Positions 12,101-23,836 are shown, counted from the stretch's first letter. The stretch: 64,000 nucleotides of DNA from Rachycentron canadum (GCA_038496675.1 CM076651.1:3814918-3878917); one strand, 5' to 3'. A program made the numbers and translations. The notes: generated from the letters alone by a model not told the origin.

Positions 12101-14204
12101 ATGTTCTCTCAGTAAAGAGACCCACCTGTCTCAGCTTGTCCATCTCCCTGTAGGGCAAATCCTGAAATTTTACTCCAGAAAACATCTTTGCTTTTATCCT
12201 CCTCACTTCTTTGATATCTTGGAACAGCAACTTGAATCCTGGAAAGATACCATGGTCATTTGTTTCATCTTCTAAACTTCAGGACCTGGACCCCACATTA
12301 TTATTCACTTAGTGGCCACTTCATTGGATGCAATAAAGTAAAATCTAATACAACTGCTCTGTAATTAATGTTACTTTTATGATACAATGTCATAAAGGTG
12401 TTATTTAAATTAGATATTTCGCACCAAGGTCATAGTTGGTGATGAAGTGTTACTAGACTTGTTCCACAACCCCTCGAAAAGTCAAAAGTTGTTTTTATGA
12501 ATGCCTTATGACTGATCTCTGTTAGCAAACTGTATTAAGCAGTAATTAAGCTATTGCACTGTAAAATGATGCCTTATGACTCAGTGGTATCCAAATACTA
12601 TCTGCCCTTAACACAACCCAATTCATTTAAAATCTACAGTATATGTCAGTAGAGTATAGGATGTCTGTGAGGCGAGTGAACAGTGCATTTACCTTTCACA
12701 AAAGTATAGTAGAGCTGATAAAAGCGGGGAAATCTCCTTTGCAGGAAACCTTCATATTTGCTATTTGCCCACTGAAGTCTGGAGCTGACATATCGACCAA
12801 TACCTCGTCTAACTTTGGACGATGAGTAGTGTCTCCACAGAGGTAACCTGGAAAGTACAAGAGGTTTAAATCATCATAAGAAAAAGACATCTGTTAAAAT
12901 TATGGCTGCACAATATGCAAAAAATAAACCAAAAGCTATTTGGGGATTATTTTGGACAGATGATGTGATTGTGATCTTCAATTGCGATTTCAGTTAGAAT
13001 TGGTTGTTTTTTCTTTTCATTTTAACTTTTTTCCTTTTTCTTTCTTTTTTGATGTGATTTCTATTGAGTCTTGTAACAAACAAATATGTTCCTTCTCTTG
13101 ACTCTGTATCACCACAATGCTTATGGTGCCAACAATGCACAATACATTTTACCTTTGTCCAAAAGTTTCCAATTTTTTGCAGCTCCTGCAATTTGGATAT
13201 TGCACTTGGTCATATTGCAATTTGGATTATATTTTGATTAATTGTGCAGCCATTGTTAAAACACAGCCCCACACCTCCTATGGGGAAATAATAAAAGTGA
13301 CCTTAAACATTGCATAACAACCAGTTAATAGAAAGAAAGCATTTATTTTGTGTTGATAAATACATAAGAAATTCCAGATTTTCTCCAAAAGATAAATACA
13401 ACTTCCAAGTATCCAAATACTTCTTTATAGATGCCTTCATATGAGAGCAAATCTTCTGAACATGTCAATAATACATAATGTTTTTCTCATCCAATGTCCA
13501 CGTGTTGGAGGCGTTGAGCCATTTGATAGAGACGAAATGTGTTTTCAGACAAGCAGTGAGCAAAAAGCTGTTCATATTTAATCTCTGACAAAGAAATATT
13601 CACACAAAACTGACAAATTATACATTTTCTGAAAGCCAAAGTCCCCCGTTTCCATCCGTGCACACTCACGTCACGACCCATGTACAACTGCAACAGCTTT
13701 TAGACCCATCGTTTGAACAGTGGCCGTGACTCCTGGACTAATACTGTCCTGTTTCTCCGTTAAAATACAGGCGCGGCAACTTCACATGTTTACGGACGAG
13801 CGTTGTATTATGTCCGGGCTCGTGTGGTGTCGGTTACCCGGTTAGCACCGATTAAACTGGTGGGTTTATAGTAGCAGTAGGAGAGAGTTTCACCCGGATG
13901 TCCTGGTGTTTGGGTACATTAAAGACAACAACCCTGGTTGATTTATTGAAATGTTTCTCATCAAATGTGAGAAGCGGTTGAGCTGTCACCTGAGGCGGGT
14001 AGCTAGCTTAGCTTAGTTTAGCTCACGTGAGAGGCGAGGAAAGAGGAAGGGACGGCTCGTGGACAGGTGAGGACAGTAAGACACGTACCTGGACTGACAG
14101 GACACGGTCGGAGTGTACAGCCCGGTGCTTGTCCTGTTTGTCCAGAGGCCACACAGTCGGACCAAAGACAAACGGTTACACGGGCTCGAACAAGACAACG
14201 CCAT
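9135..14204 (-). CDS. letmd1: LETM1 domain-containing protein 1
   Basis: Mitochondrial protein with a LETM1-like ribosome-binding domain; the family is linked to mitochondrial structure and to brown-fat respiration in mammals. Exons in transcript order: 14204-14089, 12847-12693, 12238-12126, 11392-11310, 11122-10936, 9895-9794, 9697-9545, 9430-9334, 9205-9135. Phases are consistent at every junction, giving 358 aa (human 360). The start MALSCSSP matches human MALSR. The protein then shows FLQRRFPRFYQLY, FQDLPYREMDKLRQ, the hydrophobic segment with PPFANYLVFVLMYFFPRQLL, HFWTPQQQ, and C-terminal LDRALCRLG and ACYLRGLNS blocks, in the human order. The Arg-rich, hydroxylated N terminus suits a mitochondrial presequence. 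Intron 1 holds a hAT-like element (12901-13254), and a broken copy of exon 2 lies upstream of the gene. Confidence 0.95.
12901..13254. mobile_element. Second hAT-like MITE with target-site duplication
   Basis: A 354-bp element in letmd1 intron 1. The left end is TATGGCTGCACAAT and the reverse complement of the right end is AATGGCTGCACAAT, so 13 of 14 bases match. Flanks are GTTAAAAT (12893-12900) and GTTAAAAC (13255-13262), an 8-bp duplication with one mismatch. The interior has TTGCAATTTGG-type motifs seen in fish elements with GCTGCACAAT ends. No coding capacity. Confidence 0.78.
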
Positions 14205-14330
14205 GTCTGACACCGGGCGACCCCGCACAGTTACCGTAATGACGCGCGTATACAGGAAAGCGGAGAGTCGCCGAGTTACCGTAATAGCTGGATTAGCGAC
14301 CGGGCAAACGACCTCTAGGGGCCCCAAAAG
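13780..14330 (-). promoter_or_regulatory. CpG-rich 5' region of letmd1
   Basis: This stretch is clearly richer in CG dinucleotides than the surrounding A+T-rich DNA. It spans the first exon and the bases just upstream of the start at 14204. There is no TATA box, as expected for a housekeeping mitochondrial gene. A TGACGCG (CRE-like) motif lies near 14238. Confidence 0.45.
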
Positions 14331-14456
14331 CCTCAGGGTTACTTCATGTATTCGTACATTTCAATACCAGTTATTGCCCTTAACCTCTGAGTGCATAAAA
14401 TGTCAGATTAAATTTAAAAAATGAAATTAAAAAAAAAGCAGCCTACTCCATCCATC

Positions 14457-15192
14457 ACTGCACTATGATTCACTGATTCACATGTGCACTATGTCCACGC
14501 CATGGTCATTTGTTTCATCTTCTAAACTTCAGGACAGCAGCTCGAATCCTGGAAAGATACAATGATAACAATAATGTTTATGATAATGTAAATTTTGATG
14601 GAGATTGACTGCATTTGTTGAGCACCTTTCAACCTTCAGACAGATGCCTCCTGCAGCCTTGTAAAAAAAAAAAAATTAAAACATGATGCAGCAAATGCTG
14701 AGAATTTAAACTGTACCAGATTGATTCATGATGAGTGATTCATATGTGCAGTGTGTGTCCACCATGGTCATTTGTCTCATCTTCTAAACTTCATGCCACA
14801 TTATCATTCACTTGGTGGCCACTTCATTGGATAAAATGAAGTAAAATCTAATACAACTGCTCTGCCATAAATGCTACTTTTATGATACATAAAAACTTTT
14901 TGTTGACAATGTCATAAAGGTGTTATTAGTGCAAAATATGTCAGATATTTTGCACCAAGGTTATAGTTGGTGATGTTTTACTAGACTTGTTCCACAACCT
15001 CTCAAAAGTTGTTTTTATGAATGCCTTATGACTGATCTCTATTAGAAAACTATTAAGAAGTAATGAAGTTATTGAACTGTAAAATGAAACGTTCATATTT
15101 GCTATTTGCCCACCTAAGACTGGAGCTGACATATCGACCAATACCTCGTCCAACTTTGGACGATGAGTATTGTCTCCACAGAGGCAACCAGA
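14457..15192 (-). pseudogene. Broken duplicate of letmd1 exon 2 and flanking introns
   Basis: 14755-15190 repeats 12243-12847 at high identity. It keeps the first 105 or so bases of exon 2, still in frame (LPLWRQYSSSKV, GRGIGRYVSS), but lacks the rest of the exon and its donor because about 175 bp are missing. The acceptor AG is changed to TG. A second fragment, 14502-14563, joins a copy of 12250-12284 to a copy of 12225-12250 (start of exon 3). This is the order expected where two tandem units meet. Flanks 14457-14503 and 14722-14764 also resemble each other. The block lies upstream of letmd1 and cannot encode a working exon. Confidence 0.85.
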
Positions 15193-15445
15193 GCATTACG
15201 CAGGAAGGTTTTCTTATTTATTTAATTCTATTTCACGCCTTGAAAAAACTCTTTTGTGCCCCTCCATATGTACATTTTATTTTCAAAAGGGAAATGTAAG
15301 CATGGAAATGTAATTTGTTTTGGTTTGACTTTACACTTAAAGTGGTAGTTAGGACTGAGTATGAAATAAGAAAAGACTTAATAAAACAATAATAATAATT
15401 TACAATAAAAGTTTTATCTGAAGTAACTAATATTTTACAGGTTTT

Positions 15446-15515
15446 AATTACAACTAAAAGTTGTAATTCAAACCGGAAGTCACGTGATGTGTGGTTTAAC
15501 CCTCCGGGGGGCGGA
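15446..15515 (+). promoter_or_regulatory. Candidate gtsf1 promoter
   Basis: A cluster of standard promoter sites lies about 0.7 kb before the gtsf1 ATG: an ETS site CCGGAAGT (15473-15480), a palindromic E-box TCACGTGA (15480-15487) and a GC box (15506-15513). A perfect 10-bp inverted repeat (AATTACAACT, AAA loop) sits at 15446-15468. A likely acceptor at 16131-16132 suggests a non-coding first exon starting near here. Assignment to gtsf1 is inferred from position and orientation. Confidence 0.4.
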
Positions 15516-16172
15516 GCCTCGAGCCACTCGACCTTTTTTCGCAGGTTCATAGCGGGAGACGCAAAAAAAATAAAGGTGCAGAAATCTATATTGTTCAGGG
15601 TAAAGAGGACCTTGCATTGCAAATTGTGTTTAAAGCAGTTATATTGAAAAAAAAAAAAAAACAACTAAACAAAAACAAAACGCCACAGCCGTCGAGACTT
15701 TTGTCTTTTGTTCTAGCTTCATAATATTGATAGTAAAAGTTTTCCAAGCGCAGCGACTTGCAGAGTTTTGCTAACAGGCCAAGATTTTGTGCAAGAACTA
15801 GGGTTTTTGTAAGAAGCGGCTGGTTGGAAATGTCTATAGTTGTAATTGGCACGTCGAGGGCGTATTTTAGAGTCAAACCCATATAAAGTCAGGGTGTTTT
15901 TGTTGTTGTTGTTGTTGTTTTTTTTGTTTGTTTGTTTGTTTTTAAACCAACTTACACCAGTAAGCAAACTCACTTTAATGTGATACACCTGTTGGGTTAC
16001 CTGCAGAGAAACGATCTGATTGGTTGTCATGGTTTTCTGCAGGTTTTAATGCTGCATGTGCATCTAGCAACGTGTGAGTGCTGTGGTTTAAATTCCTGAC
16101 TGACCTCATACAAGAGTCACTGACCTTTTCAGCTGAACCAGTGAAAGCGTCCTCAGTAAATCCAGCCCAGAG

Positions 16173-17652
16173 ATGACGACCACCATCACATTTGGAAGCT
16201 CTTGTGGTCCAAGCAGGACTGCTGCTGCTGAGAGGGCACAGCTGGCAGAGGAAACTGGTGAAACTAAACCTATTCCATCAACACTTCATCTTGAATTATG
16301 TTATGCTGCAGTAAATATTAATGACAGTGAATGTGTTCTTTGATTTTTTTTTTTTTTTAAAGCTGGAAAAGGAAACTGCGACCCAGACAAACTTTTGCAG
16401 TGTCCTTTTGACAAGAACCACCAGATCCGGGCTTGTCGTTTCCCTTACCACCTTATAAAGTGCAGGAAGGTGAGTCGAGCGCTTCTATCGTTGCAACTTA
16501 TGCTAACATGTACATGTTTGGGAAAAGAGATTTTCATGGCATTAGAGTACAATTAACAGGCAATGGCTTTTGTGCATTATTGTCCACTTAGTAGCCTGTT
16601 TATTAGGGACAGCCAGCTCAACCTAGTGCAGTCTGACACAGCCGTCCTCTGGTAAATCCTGCTTTTTAATAATTAAAAATCATATATTTAGGAGGAAGAC
16701 AAATTATTAGAAAAACCAAAAACACAATAGGATTATTTTTAGGATCATTAATAGTGACACATGTATGAGTGTATGTCTTGGGTATTTACTGTCTTTGATC
16801 ATGACACAAAATAAGTTTGAGTTTTGATTATTTTTTGATCAGAATCTTCTAAATTAACTCATCTACTAAAGTTGAACTTGTCTCCCACAAATGCAGAATC
16901 ATCCAAAACTGGCCAGTGAGCTGAAAACCTGCCCTTTTAATGCTCGCCACCTGGTCCCCAAGCATGAGCTGACACACCACACTGAGACCTGCGAGGACAG
17001 AATATCTGTGGACTCTGAGGATGGTGGGACTTTTACTTGGCTGTCTCTTCCTATCACCCTGCAGATTCAGAGTTAAACCTGTGTTCACGGTGAGATGAAT
17101 TCTGCTTCGTTTACAGGTAGAAGCGCAAATGGACATTGGAAAAGCCAGGTACCTGTCAGTACCTGGGTAAACCCAAACATGACTGAGGACTGGGACAAAG
17201 GTATGACAAGTAACCACAACTTTTCATTGAACTCGCAGCAAGAAAAGAAAATTTTCTTAACTATATCATTAAAAATCAGCGGTTGAGTATGAAATATTGA
17301 ATGCACTGTATCTATAGAGATTCTCACAATATACTTTTCCTCCCTTAGTGCACTCTGAGCCAGACTTGAGCACTTATTTTCAGTCTTGTGTCTGTAAAGG
17401 TAATGTTGTTTTGTTTTGCAGGGTCTGATGATGCTGCTACTCCATTTGTGTGGGGTAAAAACACAGCCTTGAATCAAGTGTAAGTGGTCTGCTCCAGCAC
17501 TCTGCCTCATCTCTCATTTGTACATGTTTTCTTTGCTATTTATCTCTCATTTTGTCTCGTCTCTCTACAGACCGGAGATGCAGCACATCAACAATCGTAG
17601 TCCAAGTTTTAGAGCACCCAAAACCCTCCCGTGGTCTGGGTTTAAACCATAA
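16173..17652 (+). CDS. gtsf1: Gametocyte-specific factor 1 (CHHC zinc fingers)
   Basis: Small germline protein that binds PIWI Argonautes and is required for piRNA-guided silencing of transposons. Exons: 16173-16257, 16363-16469, 16897-17023, 17117-17200, 17422-17479, 17571-17652; phases agree throughout, giving 180 aa (human 167). Two CHHC zinc knuckles are intact with C-X5-H-X9-H-X3-C spacing: C42/H48/H58/C62 and C76/H82/H92/C96. The tail keeps the tryptophans that in the family contact PIWI proteins (W114, W123, W132 in EDWDK, W145 in TPFVWG), then ends LPWSGFKP. The N-terminal 30 residues are Ala/Thr-rich and longer than in mammals. gtsf1-like paralogues exist; the conserved zinc knuckles and tail favour gtsf1 itself. 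Confidence 0.94.
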
Positions 17653-17735
17653 TTTGTGCTTTCATGTAACTTAATCTATTATATATATGCATGCCTCATC
17701 TCTTTTTAAATTTGTTCTTAACAAGTCTTTGCCCA

Positions 17736-17741
17736 ATTAAA
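17736..17741 (+). terminator. gtsf1 poly(A) signal (ATTAAA)
   Basis: ATTAAA about 85 nt after the gtsf1 stop, giving a short 3' UTR. Confidence 0.55.
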
Positions 17742-19727
17742 GTTTTTAATTTGCATAGTTGATTCTAAATGTTCTCATATTGGACATATGTTGCAGAGAT
17801 CTTATTTTCTTCTTTCTGTTTTAAGTCACATGATGTGGCAGATAAATGCAAAGTATGGTGAAATGTGAGTGGCATAAACAAACAAGAGCTTCCTTTTCCC
17901 CCCTGTATCATCTTGTAAAAGTCCTTGCTACAGTAACAGATGACATTGGTTGAAAACTGTGTGCTACTTATAATATAGGTGTTTGATTAAAATAAATCGC
18001 ATGTTAAATGACTTAAAAATGTGATCAGTTTGGCTGTAATTTGGGAATGAAGTGCCCAAATCCTTTACTTGAGTCAAAGTAATTATACATTTAGTGTTAA
18101 GACACAACTACAAGTAAAAATCTGGAAAGTGCAGAAGTATTAATGTAATATATTTTAAATCAGCCTGTTTTTGACTCAAATAACTCAGTCTAAAGACAAA
18201 AAGTCTGAGGCCTGTCATTGCATCGGAATAAAGGAAAAGGAAACCCGATTTCAGAAAATATCCTTAAATAAAACGTTTTACATTGAAAATGATGGATCTT
18301 CTGGTGTCTACATACAGGGCGAGGAGTCAATTATAGGCTTAAGAGATGTCTGCATGGAACAAATGCGTCATAATTTCAAAGGTAGTCCTGTATTGTGTAA
18401 CCAAATACAATACAAATAATGTACCCACACCAACACACAAATGATTGTGAAAAATAAAATTGGTTACAATAAGAAGAAACTAATCATTGGAATTAAAAGG
18501 AAAATAGAATTTATAATGAAAAAGATAAAAGAACAATAAAAGTCAGGTACAGATGCTGCACATCCAGACAATAGTAATGTGCAAATGAATTGTAAGACTG
18601 GGCAGGTGTAAAAGGCAAGTGTTTATCTTTTATAAAAAGTTACAGTGGCTAGAGAAGAAGAATTTAGTCCATATTTAGGACCCTCTTCCCAAGCGAAGAA
18701 GTGTGAGCTGTGTCCTTGAGTGGCCACTGGATGGCACTAGCTACTCATCAGTGTTTGACTTCAGCTTCCACCTGATGCCTTGACTTTATCACTACCTCTG
18801 CCTGCTCCCCAGTCTTTTTGAAACTTAATCATTTAGATTTATTTCCTTTTGATTCAAGGAGCACCTGATATTTATCAACCATTTTTAACACACGTACTTT
18901 CCAGGCAGGATCAGATTCGGCTGGTCATTGACATTAGTATTTAATGCTGAGGAATGCTCCAGGTGGAAGCTCCAGGAGTGAGTTTCAAGTGACGAGTGAG
19001 TGTCAGGATAATCCCTGTGTGAGGGCTACCTGCCAGCACACTGTCATATCTAAGTGGCATTATTGATTTCATGTGATGACTGTCTATTTTAGTTGTGGCT
19101 ATTATTGGAAGTGTTCGGGCGTGCTCTGTGCGGCCCTGTCACCATCTATAAGGATGAGATATGACTCCTCAGGATAGAGTACGTGCAGAACTTCTAGACT
19201 ATATGAGACTGTCATAGCTATCAAGGAACTGCTGTCCACTCTTAGGTGCACTGTATCTCTGTTGTTACCTGCTGTGTAGTGTTTACTGAGTGATACAGAG
19301 AAACTCATATTAGCTTTGGGCTTTCAAACCCATCTCTGACTTGGCTTAAATGTCATATCAACCCCTTCACAAACCAAATCATTGATTGTTATACAGCTGC
19401 TCAGCAGTAACCACATCTCCATGTAGCAACTGATGCCACCAAATGAATAAGTCTCAATCTGTAAAAAAAAAAAAAAAAAAAGGAAAAATCTGCACTGAGA
19501 CAGTGACATAAATAGCTCCTCAGATGTTCTCATATTTCGAAATACTGTGGGTGTTTATCTCTTATATTTCTTGAATATTTTTGGAATATGATTATATCTT
19601 GACATGGAAAAATTGTCAGAAATATAATGCTCAGTCAGCAGTCTCTAATCAGATGTAAATCTGAAACTTTTTGGGCCCCTGATCCATTTAAGTACATGAG
19701 AGGGAGGTATTTCATGTTTTGAAATGT

Positions 19728-20365
19728 CCAGTGGTAGAAAAAGTATTTAAACATAAAAAGGCATTTCAAGTCAAGTTTATTTATAAAGCACCCTCAAACA
19801 ACAAGGAAATTTAATTTAAGTGCACCATAACTTAAAAATTAACAAAAAATAAAGTAAATTAAAAGTTAATAGTTAAACGAGCAATGCAACATTAAAAAAA
19901 TCTCCACTATTTGTTAAAGTCCTGCATTCAATATTAAACTTCAGTAAAAGTACAGAAGTATTAGCTGCCAAATGTAGCCTATTTAAAGTATAAAAAGTAC
20001 TCTCGTCTCGTGTTAGTGTTTTATGATGACATTACTGGATCATTACAATAGATACATTAATATGTAAGAAAGTACTTAACTTTTGAAAATATAAACTGTT
20101 ACGTATTTTAATCTATAAAAAAAAATCATAATATAAAGCATCATATGCCTTATGTGAAACAATCTTAACTATCATTGTTAAATAAATCTGTGAGGGATAA
20201 AAATGTATGATGTATAATAAATGCAAAATGCACAACATTAGTATAAAGTAGAATAAAAAGGCAATAGACAAGCAGTGTACCAGTACCCGAAGTAATACTA
20301 GTGAGTAATACTTGAGTAAATATACTTTATACTATACTTATTTACTTTCCAATACTTTATTAAAC
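19728..20365. repeat. Dispersed fish repeat with nested insertion
   Basis: It begins CAGTGGTAGAAAAAGTATTT and ends near TTTACTTTCCAATACTT, with GTAAAAGTAC and ACTTGAGTAAATATACTT motifs inside. This matches a remembered fish repeat bounded by CAGTGGTGGAAAGTAA-type ends. A second repeat fragment beginning CAAGTTTATTTATAAAGCAC appears nested at about 19765-19900. Confidence 0.5.
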
Positions 20366-20740
20366 GTCAAATAGGCTGATTTCAAGGGTTTGTTAAATAA
20401 CATACTGTGCTTTCTAGCAAGATGCTGGACCAGACTATTTTCCTCTAAAATCACATTGTTGTGGCCATTGATTAGTAATAAAACAACACTGATTGAAATC
20501 CTTTACCCCAGTTTGGCAAGAAATCCAATGCCAAATCCATATCTACACTCCTGCCAACCGGCAATATAAAATGAAACCAAATATCCCTGGTACAGCCTGT
20601 TCCGGACTGAGTGCCCAGCACTAGACACCATCAAAGAAAGGAACTTGTCAAAACTGGTATTCCCAGTCACAAAACCACCGTCCTTCCTACTCCCTTGACT
20701 GAATTACCTCTCTAAATATTGCATTATTAAAGTGTCATCA

Positions 20741-20830
20741 GCCATCTTTATGACAAATTGTCCAGAGGATGAATCCTACTGTTTCTGATCATTCCCTGAC
20801 TTTTCCTCCAGAACCACCACCAAATAAAAA
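20741..20830 (+). repeat. Short dispersed repeat fragment
   Basis: It contains GAGGATGAATCCTACTG and CTGACTTTTCCTCCAG, part of a common fish repeat of the 'ATTGGATGGATT' family that recurs at 22370-22500 and, inverted, at 32065-32160. Confidence 0.45.
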
Positions 20831-21113
20831 AATCTTATTATCCAATACTTTTTTATGATTTTTACCAAGTACCTTGAAAATCAAGCACAAGAAAACCTCC
20901 ATACACATTTGACCTTTTGACATCTGAAATTTTTTGGGAAGAAAAATCCATATAGGGCAGTATAAGTAGATTAATCACATCATTTACAAATTGACTTCTT
21001 TGGACATGCATTTACAGTTAGTTAGTCATTTGGTAGTGTAAGTAAATTAAAATCCATTTAATATCTGGTCTCATGTTTAAGTTTAAAATGTATGATGTAT
21101 AATAAATGTAAAG

Positions 21114-21149
21114 CAGACGATTTCTAAGAATTTACTTAGGAATCGTCTG
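21114..21149. repeat. Strong hairpin (15-bp arms, 6-nt loop)
   Basis: CAGACGATTTCTAAG is followed by AATTTA and then CTTAGGAATCGTCTG. Fourteen of 15 positions pair by Watson-Crick rules and the last is a possible G-U pair in RNA. No gene is nearby. Confidence 0.8.
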
Positions 21150-22369
21150 ATGCTGATTTGTACAGTCCGAAGATTTAAGATAATTTTTCTTCATTTGTGA
21201 CTCAGCAAAGAGTTAATATCACATTGGTGGTCTCATTGAGATGTGACCTCTTGAAATTTGTCACGCTGGACACCCTGCAAACAAGTTTCAGGCACGCACC
21301 CCAGGCTTGTCGCCTGCCCTGAAACCAAAGCCTCTCTGTCGGTTGTTTTATAATTGTGACATTCTCATGTTCTCACAGACATAAGAGTCCTGCACAATGT
21401 GTGGTGGACAGTTTGGTCTCCGGAGCTGGCCCCTAATCCTGTAACTCTGTCTGAAGCTTGTGATCCTCTATTATCGCTGGCATTTCATACTCCACTCAAA
21501 CAAGCTGCATTCAAGTTACTCTGGCTTTCCCCAGTTTCCACTGAGGCGGGTTTTGAAGATCACGAGAGAACATTCTCATCCCGTCTTATCGCCATCCGTG
21601 TAACATCACCCACATAGGTTCTGTAATCAGAGCAATGCTGGCTTTCCAACCGTTCTTGTTGCATAAGTCTAACATTTGAAAGGTTATCAAGTCTTCCAAC
21701 TCAAATATTAAGTTACGTTACAATACCAGACGGAGAACTTCAGAATCCGTAACTGAAGAGATTCATGAAACCAGATGGTTGCAGCTTTGGAAAAAGTTAC
21801 TTCTGCATTCAGGAGCAAAGTGTGTTTTCAGTGTATGAGATGACATCAACAGAAACTCATCTTGGTGACGATGACTTAACACATGTAGGCCAGCACCACA
21901 ATTACAATGTGGCTATAATTAATATGTTGTACAACAGTGTGTGAAATAACTGTACTGTGAAAAGGATGGCCAGTTATTTATATTTTGGTTTTTAGCTGAA
22001 GCAGGAAGCAAGCTGTTAAACATAGAGGAGCATGTAAGAGAAATATATTTCTTCAGGAGATGGTGGAGACCAAAGCAATTTATTGGTACTTATTGGCCAA
22101 TGTACTCAACAACACTGACATTAATATAATAAGCTAATATTGGTTGATATACTGATTTGGTCAAGCTGTTGATCCAGCTCTACTGTGGATGCAACTTTCC
22201 ATCTTGTGTGACATGTGTGACCCTCATTTTCTCCAAGTGTCCCATGTTTTTAGAGATGACAGTCCATGTCAGCCATGTAATCCACCACTTTGTGGATTGA
22301 GACACTGGAGGTTGGGTCCAAATGCCTTTGACTCTTCTGACTTTCCCCCCAACTCCACCATGTTTTTGA

Positions 22370-22500
22370 TATTTTTAGTTTTTAGTTGAGATGCCTTAAC
22401 AATTATTGGATGGATTTCCATGGTATTTCTATAAAGATTCATGTCCCTGTCTGAATGATTTGTCATGACCTGCAGAATCTCCACAATGCTGATTTAGTCA
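22370..22500 (+). repeat. Short dispersed repeat fragment
   Basis: The stretch has AATTATTGGATGGATTTCCA followed by ATTCATGTCCCTGTCTGAAT, a recognisable piece of the same fish repeat found at 20741 and 32065. Confidence 0.5.
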
Positions 22501-22599
22501 TTCTTGCTAATCAGTGATCCTGAGGCTTTGAATTCCTGCTTTTCCTGCTGACTTTGCCTGTTTTGGATCATCTATAAATAATCTTTTATTGCCTTGATT

Positions 22600-23477
22600 C
22601 TGGCTGGTGGACAGCCGTAGCCAAGGACATTCGTAGAGTTATCCCTCAGCACCTTCTGTGTTGTCTTGGAAAGTGAGCCTTCAACCCAGTCTGAGGTACT
22701 GGGTGCTCTGGATCAGATTTTCATGAAGGATATCTCTGTACTTTGCTAGGTTCAGCTTTCCCTCAACCTTCACTGACCAACAGTCCCTGAAAAACACCCC
22801 CACAGCATTACACTGCCATCTACATGCTTCATCGTTCAAATGGTGTTGGGCAGGTGATGAGCAGTGCCTGGTTTCCTCCAGAAATGACCAAACATGAGGC
22901 CAAACAAGTCAATCTTTCATCAAATCAAAGAATTTTGGTTATCACATCTGTGATTCCTTTAGGTACTTCTTGCAAACTTGCAAACTAGGAGGAGCTACTG
23001 TCTGGTCGCTCTACCATAAAGCTCAGATTGATGGAGTCCTGGTTGCTCCAAACTTTTTCCAGTTAAGAGTTGTGCATGCCACTTTGGTCTTGGGAACATT
23101 GCAGCCTTCCCCAGATCTGTGCCTTGATGCAATTCTGTCCCTGAGCTCTGCAGACAGTCCCTTCCTCTTCATTGCTTGGTTTTTGCTCTGTTATGCGTTA
23201 TCGACTGTGACACCTTATATAGACGTGTGGTGTGCCAAGGTGTGTCCCTTTCCACATCATGTCCAATCAGCTAAATTTACCATATATAGAAACAACTCAA
23301 AGATGACCAAGAGCTTGGGTCAATGTGATATTTCAGTTTTAACTTTTCAATAAATCCATCATTATAGGATATTAACTGTAGCTTAGTGAGAGAGAAATAT
23401 TTGTATTAACATATAAAGCTGCAACATAACAAAATATAAAAAAAGTCAAGGGGTCTGAATACTTTGTGAATGCACTG
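22600..23477 (-). mobile_element. Degenerate Tc1-like DNA transposon, one end lost
   Basis: On the minus strand the element starts at a TA (23479-23478) with CAGTGCATTCACAAAGTATT, the terminal repeat of a very common fish Tc1-like element. Inside, 22791-22820 encodes SVMLWGCF, and farther on a KYRDILHENLIQS block and a degraded TFQDN stretch appear, all typical of Tc1 transposase. Stops and frameshifts break the frame. The final DPNPIEH-type third of the transposase and the second inverted repeat are missing. Confidence 0.82.
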
Positions 23478-23830
23478 TAGTCTGGGTCACTTGAGACTGG
23501 GCCACCAGCTTCTAAAACGAGACCAGTACATAACTGGGAGGGAAGTGAGCAGGGGTACATTTTTCAGAAGTATTATCTGATCTCTTGCCAAAAGAAGAAG
23601 GCACATTTAAATCAGGCTTACAGGCAGCTGGCACACTCGGCACTGCTTAACAGCTTTCGAATAACAGTACTTTAATATACTTTATATCAGTATTTATGTT
23701 ACAGTTTCCTACAATACAAATCTGGTTTCCAGCCTCAACTATAGATACTATATGATTCAGTATTGTTTCTTTAATATTCTCTCCTTCTGAGCAAAGATGA
23801 CCAAAGCAGTTGAAATATGCAGTTTAACAT

Positions 23831-23836
23831 TTTATT
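23831..23836 (-). terminator. Candidate nr4a1 poly(A) signal (AATAAA)
   Basis: AATAAA on the minus strand about 0.9 kb after the nr4a1 stop. The intervening 3' UTR is A+T-rich, as is usual for unstable immediate-early mRNAs. Confidence 0.45.

Larger units (their letters stand above)
17742..23800. other. Intergenic, repeat-rich; no supported gene
   Basis: Six kilobases between the gtsf1 3' end and the nr4a1 3' end. Open frames are short and have no recognisable family. Repeats are listed separately: a composite fish repeat at 19728-20365, a hairpin at 21114, and a Tc1-like remnant at 22600-23477. A poly(A) run lies near 19462. I see no RNA gene. Confidence 0.75.

Noticed and set aside
14013..14424. 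Plus-strand open frames of 70 and 103 codons opposite letmd1 exon 1
   Set aside because: They are antisense shadows of the CG-rich first exon and have no family resemblance.
22970..23353. 127-codon plus-strand frame resembling a hydrophobic protein
   Set aside because: It is antisense to the degraded Tc1-like element.
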